Below are positions 7,392 through 14,726 of a stretch of DNA of 17,955 nucleotides, piece after piece. Origin of the DNA: Cyanobacteria bacterium RUI128 (GTDB lineage: Bacteria; Cyanobacteriota; Vampirovibrionia; Gastranaerophilales; Gastranaerophilaceae). How positions within the stretch are numbered: position 1 is the first letter of the stretch; every line of letters starts with the position of its first letter. Location: the NCBI GenBank assembly GCA_024695725.1, contig JAILHQ010000078.1:1-17955 (forward strand). The letters are read 5' to 3'. The translations under genes were made by a program, and so were the position numbers. The notes under the pieces were generated by a model. It saw nothing but the letters and a program-made list of their open reading frames with translations. It had not been told where the DNA came from and did no database searches.

Positions 7392-8737
7392 TCACATTCG
7401 GGGGTTTGTATTATTGCCACGTTTTCAATATGGTTTGTATGGCAAAACATATCAAACGGTTTGACGGATTCAACCGTACAGCCTTTTGATATAAGATACT
7501 TCAAATCTCTGGCTAACGTTGTCGGACTGCAGCTGACATAGATTATTTTTGATTTTGCAAGTTTAAGTGCGTATTCAAGTGTTTTTTCGGTACAGCCTTT
7601 TCTTGGCGGGTCAAGAATTATTGCATCAAATCTTGTGGTTCTGCCTGCACATCTTTCAAAAAACTCTTCGCTGTCTTCGCAATATAGTGCGACATTGTTA
7701 ATATTATTTTCTTTTTTTGTTATTTTGGCAAGTTTTACGGACTGTTCATTTTCTTCTACCGTGACAACTTTTGAACACACGTCTGCAACAACAAGACCAA
7801 AAGCTGAAATTCCGGCATAGGCATCAAGCACCTCTGGCTTGTCAAAATTGGTTTTTAAATATTCTTTCACATATTTAAAAATATTTTCGGCACTTTTAGG
7901 ATTGACCTGAAAAAATGTGTTCCCGCCTATTTTGAATTTTATCCCGCAGATTTCTTCTTTTATACATTCGTTCCCGAATAAACTGATGGTTTTGTTTGTC
8001 ATTATAAGGTTAGTCTGTTTGTTATTAAGGTTCACCCCGACTCCCGCTATGTCATCAAACCTGTCATAAAGTTTTTGAGCAAAATCTTTTATTCTCTCCG
8101 GAATTTTGTCGGAATTTATAACCAGAATGACAAGAACTTTTCCGTTATAAGTTGAGACTCTCATAACAACGTGTCTTAAAAGTCCCGAGTGTTTTTCTTC
8201 ATCGTAGCCTTCAATCTTGTGCATCGGTGCAATCTCTCTGATAAAATCTATGATTTCATCGCAGATGGCAGGCTGAATCGGACAGTATTTAATATTCACA
8301 ATGTCGTGAGATTTTGGCTTGAAATACCCCGCTAAAATTCTCTTAGAAACCTGTGTCTGTCTTATAGGATACTGAATTTTGTGCCGATATTCCCTGATTT
8401 GCGGGCTCGGAGTTACGTCGTCGATTTTTACATCAATATAACGAAGTGCATCTTCGACTATCTCTTTCTTGCATTTGAGCTGATATTCATAGTCAATGTG
8501 TTGAAGGTTACAGGCTCCGCACACGTTGTGCATAGGGCAGAACGGTTTTACCCTGTGGGGAGATTTTTCCAAAACTTCAACAAGTTCAGCCGTATAGTAA
8601 CTCTTGTTTTGTCTGACAACTTTTGCTCTTACCCTGTCCTGCGGGCAAGTCTTGTCAGTAAAAATAACGACACCGTCGTGATGCGCTATTCCAGTTCCGT
8701 ATGAGGATAATTTTTCTATGGTTAAATCTAATTCCAT
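7373..8737 (-). CDS. rlmD: 23S rRNA (uracil-C5)-methyltransferase, RlmD/RumA type
   Basis: 454 residues. The enzyme transfers a methyl group from S-adenosylmethionine to C5 of a uracil in RNA; the RumA/RlmD group acts on 23S rRNA U1939. An N-terminal TRAM-like RNA-binding domain (1-60) is followed by four iron-sulphur cysteines, C67, C73, C76 and C152. The catalytic half has FFQVNP (275-280), the SAM loop DAYAGISAFG (305-314, with Ala where many relatives have Cys), DPPRKGC (376-382), the nucleophile C403 in YVSCSP, and the general base E438 in HIENVA. All catalytic residues are present. The exact target (U1939, U747 or tRNA U54) cannot be fixed from sequence, because the family is often relabelled. 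It is a single gene with its own promoter, possibly without a leader, and its stop lies within a hairpin. Confidence 0.9.
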   Translation of the reverse strand: MELDLTIEKLSSYGTGIAHHDGVVIFTDKTCPQDRVRAKVVRQNKSYYTAELVEVLEKSPHRVKPFCPMHNVCGACNLQHIDYEYQLKCKKEIVEDALRYIDVKIDDVTPSPQIREYRHKIQYPIRQTQVSKRILAGYFKPKSHDIVNIKYCPIQPAICDEIIDFIREIAPMHKIEGYDEEKHSGLLRHVVMRVSTYNGKVLVILVINSDKIPERIKDFAQKLYDRFDDIAGVGVNLNNKQTNLIMTNKTISLFGNECIKEEICGIKFKIGGNTFFQVNPKSAENIFKYVKEYLKTNFDKPEVLDAYAGISAFGLVVADVCSKVVTVEENEQSVKLAKITKKENNINNVALYCEDSEEFFERCAGRTTRFDAIILDPPRKGCTEKTLEYALKLAKSKIIYVSCSPTTLARDLKYLISKGCTVESVKPFDMFCHTNHIENVAIIQTPECEKTSGG

Positions 8738-8743
8738 AAGTTT

Positions 8744-8772
8744 ATTTTAGCATATAGGAAAATTGGGGTAAA
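8744..8772 (-). promoter_or_regulatory. Promoter of rlmD, predicted leaderless
   Basis: On the minus strand, an extended -10 TGCTAAAAT (hexamer 8744-8749) is preceded by TTTACC (8767-8772) with a 17-bp spacer. Exactly six bases separate the -10 box from the ATG at 8737, so transcription should begin at or next to the start codon. No Shine-Dalgarno site fits in between. The -35 element overlaps the recurrent TTTACCCC word. Confidence 0.6.
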
Positions 8773-8786
8773 TAATTCAATTTTTC

Positions 8787-8815
8787 TTGTCACAGAATTA
8801 TGTCCATGTTACGAT
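8787..8815 (+). promoter_or_regulatory. Promoter of the hydrogenase operon
   Basis: TTGTCA (8787-8792) and TACGAT (8810-8815) are separated by 17 bp. The predicted start is near 8822, within the short palindrome TGTGT-TTT-ACACA (8821-8833). The leader of about 44 nt carries AGGAGA (8854-8859) seven bases before the hydC ATG. A symmetrical element at the start point is where a repressor would act, but I cannot assign one. Confidence 0.6.
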
Positions 8816-8865
8816 AATAGTGTGTTTTACACAGAGGCAATATTATTGGTATTAGGAGAAAATAA

Positions 8866-9363
8866 ATGAGTGGAAGTAGCACAGCTATTGACTTTCGAGA
8901 AATTGACAAAATTCTCGAAAAGTATGAGTACAAAAAATCGTATTTAATTGCTATGTTGCAAAGCGTTCAGGAATTATACAGATACCTTCCTGAAGAAGCT
9001 ATGACCTATATTGGTGAAAAGGTTGACGATTTGTCTCCTGCAACTGTATATGGTGTTGCAACATTCTATGCGCAATTTTCATTAGAGCCTAAGGGCAAAT
9101 ATGAAATCAAAGTTTGTGACGGAACAGCTTGCCACGTTCGTGGTTCAATGCCTGTCCTTAATGCAATAAGAAACAAGCTTGATCTTAAAGAAGGTAAGTT
9201 AACAAGCGATGACGGTCTGTTCTCACTTGAAACAGTTAGTTGCTTGGGTGCTTGCGGTCTTGCTCCTGTTGTTATGATCAATGAAAAGGTTCATCCTCAA
9301 ATGACATCAGATGCAATAAGCATTATTATTGACACCCTTTTAAGCGAAGAAAGGGGGCAATAA
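8866..9363 (+). CDS. hydC: NuoE-like [2Fe-2S] subunit of [FeFe] hydrogenase (HydC/HndA)
   Basis: 165 residues. This is the small electron-carrying subunit of NAD(P)-linked [FeFe] hydrogenases. An N-terminal helical bundle (about 10-75; 'YLIAMLQSVQELYRYLPEEAM', 'ATVYGVATFYAQF') precedes a thioredoxin-like domain. Four ligands of one [2Fe-2S] cluster are seen: C84 and C89 (VCDGTACHVRGS) and C126 and C130 (SCLGACGLAP). Length and spacing match the NuoE/HndA family. The protein is cytoplasmic, with no signal or membrane span. It is the first gene of the operon, with AGGAGA seven bases before the ATG, and its stop overlaps the next start (TAATG). NuoE of respiratory complex I is the alternative, but the neighbour with H-cluster motifs and the absence of other nuo genes argue for hydrogenase. 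Confidence 0.94.
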   Translation: MSGSSTAIDFREIDKILEKYEYKKSYLIAMLQSVQELYRYLPEEAMTYIGEKVDDLSPATVYGVATFYAQFSLEPKGKYEIKVCDGTACHVRGSMPVLNAIRNKLDLKEGKLTSDDGLFSLETVSCLGACGLAPVVMINEKVHPQMTSDAISIIIDTLLSEERGQ

Positions 9364-11216
9364 TGGGTTTATCAATTAATATTAAAGATGAACAGGCTAA
9401 AGCTCAGGAAGCTGTAAAAGCACAAGGTTTGAGAGTACTTGTTTGTGCAGGTACAGGTTGTGTTGCTAACGGTTCATTAAAGGTTATAGAAAAGTTTAGA
9501 GAATTAGGCGCAAATGTTTCTACCTTGACTGATTATGACAAGATGACCATTGTTCCTACAGGCTGTCACGGTTTCTGTGAACAGGGTGTTTTGGTTATTA
9601 TTCCTGACAAACACGTTACTTACGTAAAAGTTAAGGAAGCTGATGTAGAAGAAATTTTTGAAAGCCACGTTAAGAACGATAAGCCTGTTGAAAGACTGTT
9701 ATACACAGATCCTAAATCAGGTGAACACGTTCACAGAAATGATGATATCAATTTCTATGCTAAACAAACAAGAACAGCTCTTAAAAACTGCGGTAGAATC
9801 AACGCAGAAAGCCTTGATGAAGCATTAGCTGTTCGCGGTTATGAAGCATTGAGCAAGGTTATTGAAGAAAATAACCCTGATGCAGTTATTGATACAATCA
9901 TCAAATCAGGTTTAAGAGGTAGAGGTGGCGGAGGCTTCCCTACAGGTATGAAATGGAAATTCACTGCTGCAAACAAAGGTGGAAAATCTTATGTTGTTTG
10001 TAACGGTGACGAAGGTGACCCGGGTGCATTTATGGACCGTTCCGTTATGGAAGGTGACCCTCACAAATTGTTAGAAGGTATGGCAATTGCAGGTTTTGCA
10101 GTTGGGGCTGATGAAGCATATATCTATGTTCGTGCAGAATATCCGCTTGCTATCAAACGTTTGAGAATCGCTATCGCTGAAGCTGAAGAAAGAAACTATC
10201 TTGGCAAAAATATTATGGGAAGCGACTTCTCGTTCACCATCCATATTAAAGAAGGTGCAGGTGCTTTCGTTTGTGGTGAAGAAACAGCTCTTATCGCATC
10301 TATCGAAGGCGAAAGAGGTATGCCTAGACCAAAACCACCTTTCCCTGCAAACAAAGGTTTGTTCGGAAGACCTACTTTGATTAACAACGTTGAAACCTTA
10401 GCAAACGTTCCTCTTATCATTTTGAACGGTGCTGAATGGTTCTCATCAATGGGTTGTGAAACATCTAAAGGTACTAAAACTTTCGCCCTGACAGGTGAAG
10501 TTAACAATACAGGTCTTATTGAAGTTCCTATGGGTACAACATTAAGAGAAATCATCTTTGATATCGGTGGCGGTATCAGAGGCGGTAAGAAGTTCAAAGC
10601 TGTTCAAATCGGCGGCCCTTCAGGCGGTTGTTTGACAGAAGAACATCTTGATATCCCTATGGACTATGACAGTCTTATCAAAGCAGGCGCTATGGTTGGT
10701 TCAGGCGGTCTGGTTGTTATGGCTGAAGATACCTGTATGGTTGAAGTTGCAAGATTCTTTATGAACTTTACAAAGAATGAGTCTTGCGGTAAGTGTGTTC
10801 CTTGCCGTGAAGGTACTAAGAATATGCTTAAGATTTTGAAAAAAATCGTTGCAGGTAAGGGGGAAATGAAAGATTTAGAAATTTTGGAAGATCTTGCTTA
10901 TACCGTAAAAGACGGTTCTCTTTGCGGTTTGGGTAAGACTGCTCCAAACCCTGTTCTTTCAACTTTGAAATACTTCAAAGATGAGTATATTGCACACATC
11001 AGAGATCATAAGTGTCCTGCAGGTGTTTGTACCGCGATGAAGAAAATTACTATCGACCCTGAAAAATGTAAGGGCTGTACAAAATGTGCTAGAACTTGTC
11101 CTGTTGGTGCTATTGAAGGTACTGTTAAGAACCCTCATAAGATTGATCAGTCAAAATGTATCAAGTGTGAGGCTTGTCTGAACAGTTGTCCGTTCAAGGC
11201 AATAGGTAAAGAGTAG
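9363..11216 (+). CDS. hydB: NuoF-like NAD(P)H/FMN subunit of [FeFe] hydrogenase (HydB/HndC)
   Basis: 617 residues. This flavoprotein subunit exchanges electrons with NAD(H) through FMN; in bifurcating enzymes it is where electrons are split between NADH and ferredoxin. Domains in order: an N-terminal thioredoxin-like [2Fe-2S] domain (C28, C33, C68, C72); the NADH/FMN fold with GLRGRGGGGFPTG (183-195) and GDEGDPGAFMD (215-225); the N3-type [4Fe-4S] site (C475, C478, C481, C521); then a C-terminal ferredoxin with two [4Fe-4S] motifs (C569, C572, C575, C579 and C599, C602, C605, C609). This fused layout matches HydB of trimeric enzymes rather than plain NuoF. It overlaps hydC by one base, with GGGGG as ribosome binding site, and ends 12 bases before hydA. 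All expected ligands are present. Confidence 0.95.
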   Translation: MGLSINIKDEQAKAQEAVKAQGLRVLVCAGTGCVANGSLKVIEKFRELGANVSTLTDYDKMTIVPTGCHGFCEQGVLVIIPDKHVTYVKVKEADVEEIFESHVKNDKPVERLLYTDPKSGEHVHRNDDINFYAKQTRTALKNCGRINAESLDEALAVRGYEALSKVIEENNPDAVIDTIIKSGLRGRGGGGFPTGMKWKFTAANKGGKSYVVCNGDEGDPGAFMDRSVMEGDPHKLLEGMAIAGFAVGADEAYIYVRAEYPLAIKRLRIAIAEAEERNYLGKNIMGSDFSFTIHIKEGAGAFVCGEETALIASIEGERGMPRPKPPFPANKGLFGRPTLINNVETLANVPLIILNGAEWFSSMGCETSKGTKTFALTGEVNNTGLIEVPMGTTLREIIFDIGGGIRGGKKFKAVQIGGPSGGCLTEEHLDIPMDYDSLIKAGAMVGSGGLVVMAEDTCMVEVARFFMNFTKNESCGKCVPCREGTKNMLKILKKIVAGKGEMKDLEILEDLAYTVKDGSLCGLGKTAPNPVLSTLKYFKDEYIAHIRDHKCPAGVCTAMKKITIDPEKCKGCTKCARTCPVGAIEGTVKNPHKIDQSKCIKCEACLNSCPFKAIGKE

Positions 11217-11228
11217 GGGGAAATAAAA

Positions 11229-12995
11229 ATGACAGAAGATAAAAAGACATTATTTATAGAAGGCAAGGAAGTAGAATTTACTAACGAACCTAACCTGCTC
11301 GAAGTTATCAGAAAAGCAGGCATGAATGTTCCTACATTCTGCTACCGTCCTGACTTAACATCATTCGGTGCTTGCAGAATGTGTGTTGTGGAAGTTGAGT
11401 ATCCTAACGGAAGAAAAATGATTAACTCATCTTGTACAATGCCACCTGAAGCAGGTATCAAAGTTAAACTAAATACAGAAAAAACAAGAAGAATAAGAAA
11501 AACAGTGCTTCAACTGTTACTCGCTAACCACGACAGAAAATGTCTGACCTGCGAGCGTTCAGGCAACTGTGAATTACAACAATATGCTGAAGAATACGGA
11601 ATTACAGATATTCCTTACGCTGAAAAAGACGATTTTCTGCCTGTTGATTCAAGCAGTCCGTCAATCGTTAGAGATCCTAACAAGTGTATCCTTTGCGGTG
11701 CTTGTGTAAGAGCATGTCATGAATATCAACATTCTGTATTAGGTTTTGCAAACAGAGGTTCTAAAACATTAGTTCAGCCAATGAACGGCAAACCTTTGGC
11801 AACTTCTGAATGTGTGAATTGCGGTCAATGTGCTGCTGTTTGCCCTACAGGTGCTTTAACTATCAATTCTCAAATTGAAAGTGTATGGAAAGAAATCACT
11901 AACCCTGAAAAGAAAGTGGTTGTTCAGTTTGCACCATCAGTTCGTGTTGCTATCGGTGAAATGTTCGGGTTAGAACCTGGTGTTAACTCTACTGCTAAAA
12001 TCAATGCAGCACTTAAAGCTATCGGTTTTGATTTAGTATTCGATACTAACTTCTCTGCCGATTTGACAATTATGGAAGAAGCTCAGGAATTTGTTACAAG
12101 ATTAACAACAGGCGGTACTTTACCGTTGTTCACATCTTGTTGTCCTGCTTGGGTAAGATTCTTAGAATTAGAACATCCTGATATGACGGCACATTTATCT
12201 ACTTGTAAATCACCTCAAGGTATGTTGGGTGCTGTTATAAGAGAATATGTTCCGCAATATTATGAAGATATTACTCCTGAAAATCTTGTAAGCGTTTCTA
12301 TTATGCCTTGTACCGCTAAGAAGTACGAAGCAAACAGAGAACAGTTCAAGATGCAAAACGGCGGTCAGGAAATTGACTATGTTCTTACAACTCAGGAACT
12401 CGGCAGAATGATTAAATCAGCAGGTATCGACTTCAAGAACCTTGAAGGTGCTCCTGCAGATTCACCGTTCGGCAAATACACAGGTGCAGGTACAATCTTC
12501 GGTGTATCTGGCGGTGTAGCTGAGGCAGCAGTTAGAACAGCATATCAAATGGCAACAGGCGAAGAACTTAAAGATGTTGTTATCAACGATATGCGTGGTA
12601 CTCACAGAGTTAAAACCGTTGAACTTGACCTTAAAGGTACAAAAGTTAAGGTTAAAATCGTTAACACTCTCAAGGAAGCTGAAAAATGTATGAGAGAAAT
12701 AAAAGAAGGTAAAGCTGATTATCAAATGTTAGAAGTAATGGCTTGCCCTGGCGGTTGTATCAACGGTGGCGGTCAGCCATTGAGCCACAACGATTCTAAT
12801 ATCAAGGAAGAACGCGCTCAGGGGTTATATACAGACGATGCAACAGGTCAATGGAGAAAATCTCACGAAAACCCTGATATCGTAGACCTTTATTCTAAAC
12901 ACCTCGAAAAACCAAATTCTCATAAGGCTCATGAGTTGTTACACACAACTTATTCCGATAAGAGAAAAGGCTGCTATATCGCTGCAGGCGAGTAG
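11229..12995 (+). CDS. hydA: [FeFe] hydrogenase catalytic subunit (HydA/HndD)
   Basis: 588 residues. It makes H2 from protons and electrons (or the reverse) at the H-cluster, in the cytoplasm. The N-terminus holds a plant-type [2Fe-2S] site (C38, C49, C52, C69). A His-Cys3 [4Fe-4S] site (HDRKCLTCERSGNC, about 101-114) and two ferredoxin [4Fe-4S] sites (CILCGACVRAC; CVNCGQCAAVC) follow. The H-cluster signatures are complete: TSCCPAW with proton-relay C304 and ligand C305, MPCTAKKYE with C361, and EVMACPGGCINGGGQP with C506 and C510. Size and layout fit the trimeric NAD-linked group (HndD-like); the C-terminal [2Fe-2S] extension of Thermotoga HydA is absent. AGGGGG lies a few bases before the ATG, and a strong terminator follows. 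The HydE/F/G maturases must be encoded elsewhere. Confidence 0.97.
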   Translation: MTEDKKTLFIEGKEVEFTNEPNLLEVIRKAGMNVPTFCYRPDLTSFGACRMCVVEVEYPNGRKMINSSCTMPPEAGIKVKLNTEKTRRIRKTVLQLLLANHDRKCLTCERSGNCELQQYAEEYGITDIPYAEKDDFLPVDSSSPSIVRDPNKCILCGACVRACHEYQHSVLGFANRGSKTLVQPMNGKPLATSECVNCGQCAAVCPTGALTINSQIESVWKEITNPEKKVVVQFAPSVRVAIGEMFGLEPGVNSTAKINAALKAIGFDLVFDTNFSADLTIMEEAQEFVTRLTTGGTLPLFTSCCPAWVRFLELEHPDMTAHLSTCKSPQGMLGAVIREYVPQYYEDITPENLVSVSIMPCTAKKYEANREQFKMQNGGQEIDYVLTTQELGRMIKSAGIDFKNLEGAPADSPFGKYTGAGTIFGVSGGVAEAAVRTAYQMATGEELKDVVINDMRGTHRVKTVELDLKGTKVKVKIVNTLKEAEKCMREIKEGKADYQMLEVMACPGGCINGGGQPLSHNDSNIKEERAQGLYTDDATGQWRKSHENPDIVDLYSKHLEKPNSHKAHELLHTTYSDKRKGCYIAAGE

Positions 12996-13040
12996 GGGTA
13001 AAGGAGTAAATATATAAAAGGTTACCCGAATGAATATATA

Positions 13041-13075
13041 AAACGGGCTCTTTGAAAAAAGAGTCCGTTTTTATT
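13041..13075 (+). terminator. Intrinsic terminator of the hydrogenase operon
   Basis: Arms 13041-13053 (AAACGGGCTCTTT) and 13058-13070 (AAAGAGTCCGTTT) form a 13-bp stem with one G-U pair and a GAAA tetraloop, followed by TTATTTG. It lies 46 bases after the hydA stop. This is the clearest rho-independent terminator in the window. Confidence 0.9.
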
Positions 13076-13124
13076 TGATTATGTCGATTTATTTTCCTTC
13101 GATTAGGAATAAGGTTTTTTTATA

Positions 13125-13138
13125 TTTACCCCTACCCC
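13125..13138 (-). repeat. Tandem GGGGTA word after a stop codon
   Basis: Read on the minus strand, the stop TAG of the small basic protein gene (13139-13141) is followed at once by GGGGTAGGGGTAAAT. The same doubled form, GGGGTAGGGGTAAA, occurs after recN at 398-411. Finding a doubled word after two unrelated genes suggests a real repeated element rather than chance. Confidence 0.5.
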
Positions 13139-13606
13139 CTATAATTTCATCGGGTCTATGTTCATTCTGCCAAGTCTTGCAAACGGTCTTGTTTTGTTTT
13201 CAAGAGTTACATTTCCGCTTTCTAACAGTTTCTTTCTTAATTTATATGTTTCAGGGTGTTGTTCTTTTAAAGCGTTATCGATTGCGTTTTTGCTTCTTCT
13301 GAACATTAAATTGAACTTCAGTTTAAAGTTTGTTTTTATAGTGTTTATTTGTCTTTCGGCGATTTGACCAAGATCATTTTTTGATAAATCGGCGATATCT
13401 TTAAGATAATCTTTTTTTGCAGTTGCCATAATTATTTTTGTTTTAGTCGGATCTTCAAGACCGTATTGAGCGATTTTGTCATATTGTTTTGCTGTCGCTT
13501 TGGTCTGGTTTCTGCCTGCGTGCATGCATGCTCTGTATGCAGCACGATATATCGGGTTGTGTTCTATTCCACGGATTGTTTTTTCAGGTTTGCCGAGTAT
13601 TCGCAT
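13139..13606 (-). CDS. Small basic protein of unknown function
   Basis: 155 residues, not recognised. The frame is open further upstream to 13768, but I take ATG 13606. AAGGAG sits a few bases before it, and the extension would be AT-rich, low-complexity sequence running through the promoter region. The protein begins MRILGKPEKTIRGIEHNPIY and is rich in Lys and Arg. Helical stretches such as 'QTKATAKQYDKIAQYGLEDPTKTKIIMATAKKDYLKDIADL' and 'SKNAIDNALKEQHPETYKLRKKLLESG' predominate. There is no signal peptide, membrane span or cysteine pattern. The basic, helical character could suit binding to nucleic acid or to an acidic partner; this is only inference. It faces the hydrogenase terminator and is divergent from the membrane-anchored gene at 13815. 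Confidence 0.65.
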   Translation of the reverse strand: MRILGKPEKTIRGIEHNPIYRAAYRACMHAGRNQTKATAKQYDKIAQYGLEDPTKTKIIMATAKKDYLKDIADLSKNDLGQIAERQINTIKTNFKLKFNLMFRRSKNAIDNALKEQHPETYKLRKKLLESGNVTLENKTRPFARLGRMNIDPMKL

Positions 13607-13814
13607 AAAAATCTCCTTAGGGGTAATGTATTTGCACATGTATAAACTACCCTCAAAATAAAAATTGCTATTTTTTTTGATATATTGCAAAAAATTTACA
13701 ATCTGAGCATGTCCGTTATTACTGGCTTTTAAGGGGTTTGAAAAATTAAATTTTATTTTAGTTAGCAAAAAAATTTTGTTAGGTATATTATTTATGCAAA
13801 AAAAGAGGTTGCAA

Positions 13815-14681
13815 ATGAAAATATGTTGTAATTATAATAATTATTCAACTTTTTCTCCGTCGTATAAAGCAATTACGGATATTAACAGGACTCAGCCTGT
13901 TCAACCTCAAGCATTGCAACCACAACCTCTAATTCCGGTTGAAGCTAAAGAAGAATCAAGAGTTAATTATAACTGGAAAACAGTTGCTATTGTCGCAGGT
14001 GTGTCTGCGCTTGCCCTTTTGGGAATTGCGGTAAGAAAACCGCTCAGGAATTTGTACAAAAATCTTGAAAGAGAATATGCAAGCCATGAACAGTACAACA
14101 ACCCAAACATGAAGATATCTGTTTGTAATATTAAACCGGAAAATGATGTTCCCGCTGTGAACCCAAATGATATTGTTGAATCTTATGAGCCTGAAAGATT
14201 TTTTGAAATTTCATCAAAAAAGCGCCGTAAAAAGCCCGCAGCAGATCAAATTTATCTTGACCCAAAAGGTAATGTTATAGATATTAAAACCACAACCGGT
14301 AAAAAGCGCAAATCCGCTAAACATAAAACTGTTACTTTCGATTTTGGCGGGGCTTTTCAAAAACCTGACTCTGCTCAAAAACCGAACAGAACATATACAA
14401 CAGGAAATGCTATTGATGATGCGGCAGATGCTGCTTTAAACTTCGCTATTATTGACGATATTGTTAACGGCGGAAAAGAAATAAAATCAGGTTATGAGTT
14501 TGTTAAAAATGCATTCAAATCAGGTGCTGAGCCAATGGCTGATGATGTGACCGCAGGTTTAGACGATATTGCAGGAAACACATCAATTTTTAATAAGATT
14601 GCTGACGGGATATCTGATGTTACAGATTCCATAGGCGACGGACTTGGCGATTTGACTGATTCTTTAAGTGATTTAATCTAA
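13815..14681 (+). CDS. Single-span membrane protein with acidic tail, unknown function
   Basis: 288 residues, not recognised. I take ATG 13815, which has AGAGG six bases upstream; an in-frame start at 13776 would add 13 residues. A short polar N-terminus (MKICCNYNNYSTFSPSYK) and a Pro/Gln-rich stretch (about 27-42) precede one likely membrane span at about 54-73 (WKTVAIVAGVSALALLGIAV). A basic flank RKPLRNLYK follows. A Lys/Arg cluster (KKRRKKP, about 145) and another (KKRKSAKHK) lie in the middle. The C-terminus has Asp-rich near-repeats (ADDVTAGLDDIAG, DGISDVTDSIGDGLGDLTDSLSDLI) that could form an amphipathic helix. The basic flank suggests that the long C-terminal part faces the cytoplasm. 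A neighbour role with the basic protein at 13139 is possible but unproven. Confidence 0.7.
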   Translation: MKICCNYNNYSTFSPSYKAITDINRTQPVQPQALQPQPLIPVEAKEESRVNYNWKTVAIVAGVSALALLGIAVRKPLRNLYKNLEREYASHEQYNNPNMKISVCNIKPENDVPAVNPNDIVESYEPERFFEISSKKRRKKPAADQIYLDPKGNVIDIKTTTGKKRKSAKHKTVTFDFGGAFQKPDSAQKPNRTYTTGNAIDDAADAALNFAIIDDIVNGGKEIKSGYEFVKNAFKSGAEPMADDVTAGLDDIAGNTSIFNKIADGISDVTDSIGDGLGDLTDSLSDLI

Positions 14682-14711
14682 CTCTTTTGTTTTCACTTTT
14701 TATGGTTATTA

Positions 14712-14720
14712 TGCTATAAT
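14712..14720 (+). promoter_or_regulatory. Extended -10 promoter of ruvB, predicted leaderless
   Basis: TGCTATAAT is a perfect extended -10 element (TG at 14712-14713, TATAAT at 14715-14720). Six bases (TTCATT) separate it from the ruvB ATG at 14727, so transcription should start at the A of the start codon. The -35 region is weak (TTCACT at 14692-14697 with 17-bp spacing), as is usual for extended -10 promoters. No ribosome binding site is present. Confidence 0.7.
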
Positions 14721-14726
14721 TTCATT

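Noticed and set aside
10196..10597. Open frame on the minus strand inside hydB (133 codons)
   Set aside because: It lies wholly antisense to a well-conserved gene and has no recognisable protein features. It reflects the codon pattern of the plus strand. The same applies to the antisense frames inside smc, scpA, hydA and the minus-strand genes.
13607..13768. N-terminal extension of the small basic protein up to 13768
   Set aside because: AAGGAG lies just before the ATG at 13606, and the extension is low-complexity AT-rich sequence in the divergent promoter gap.
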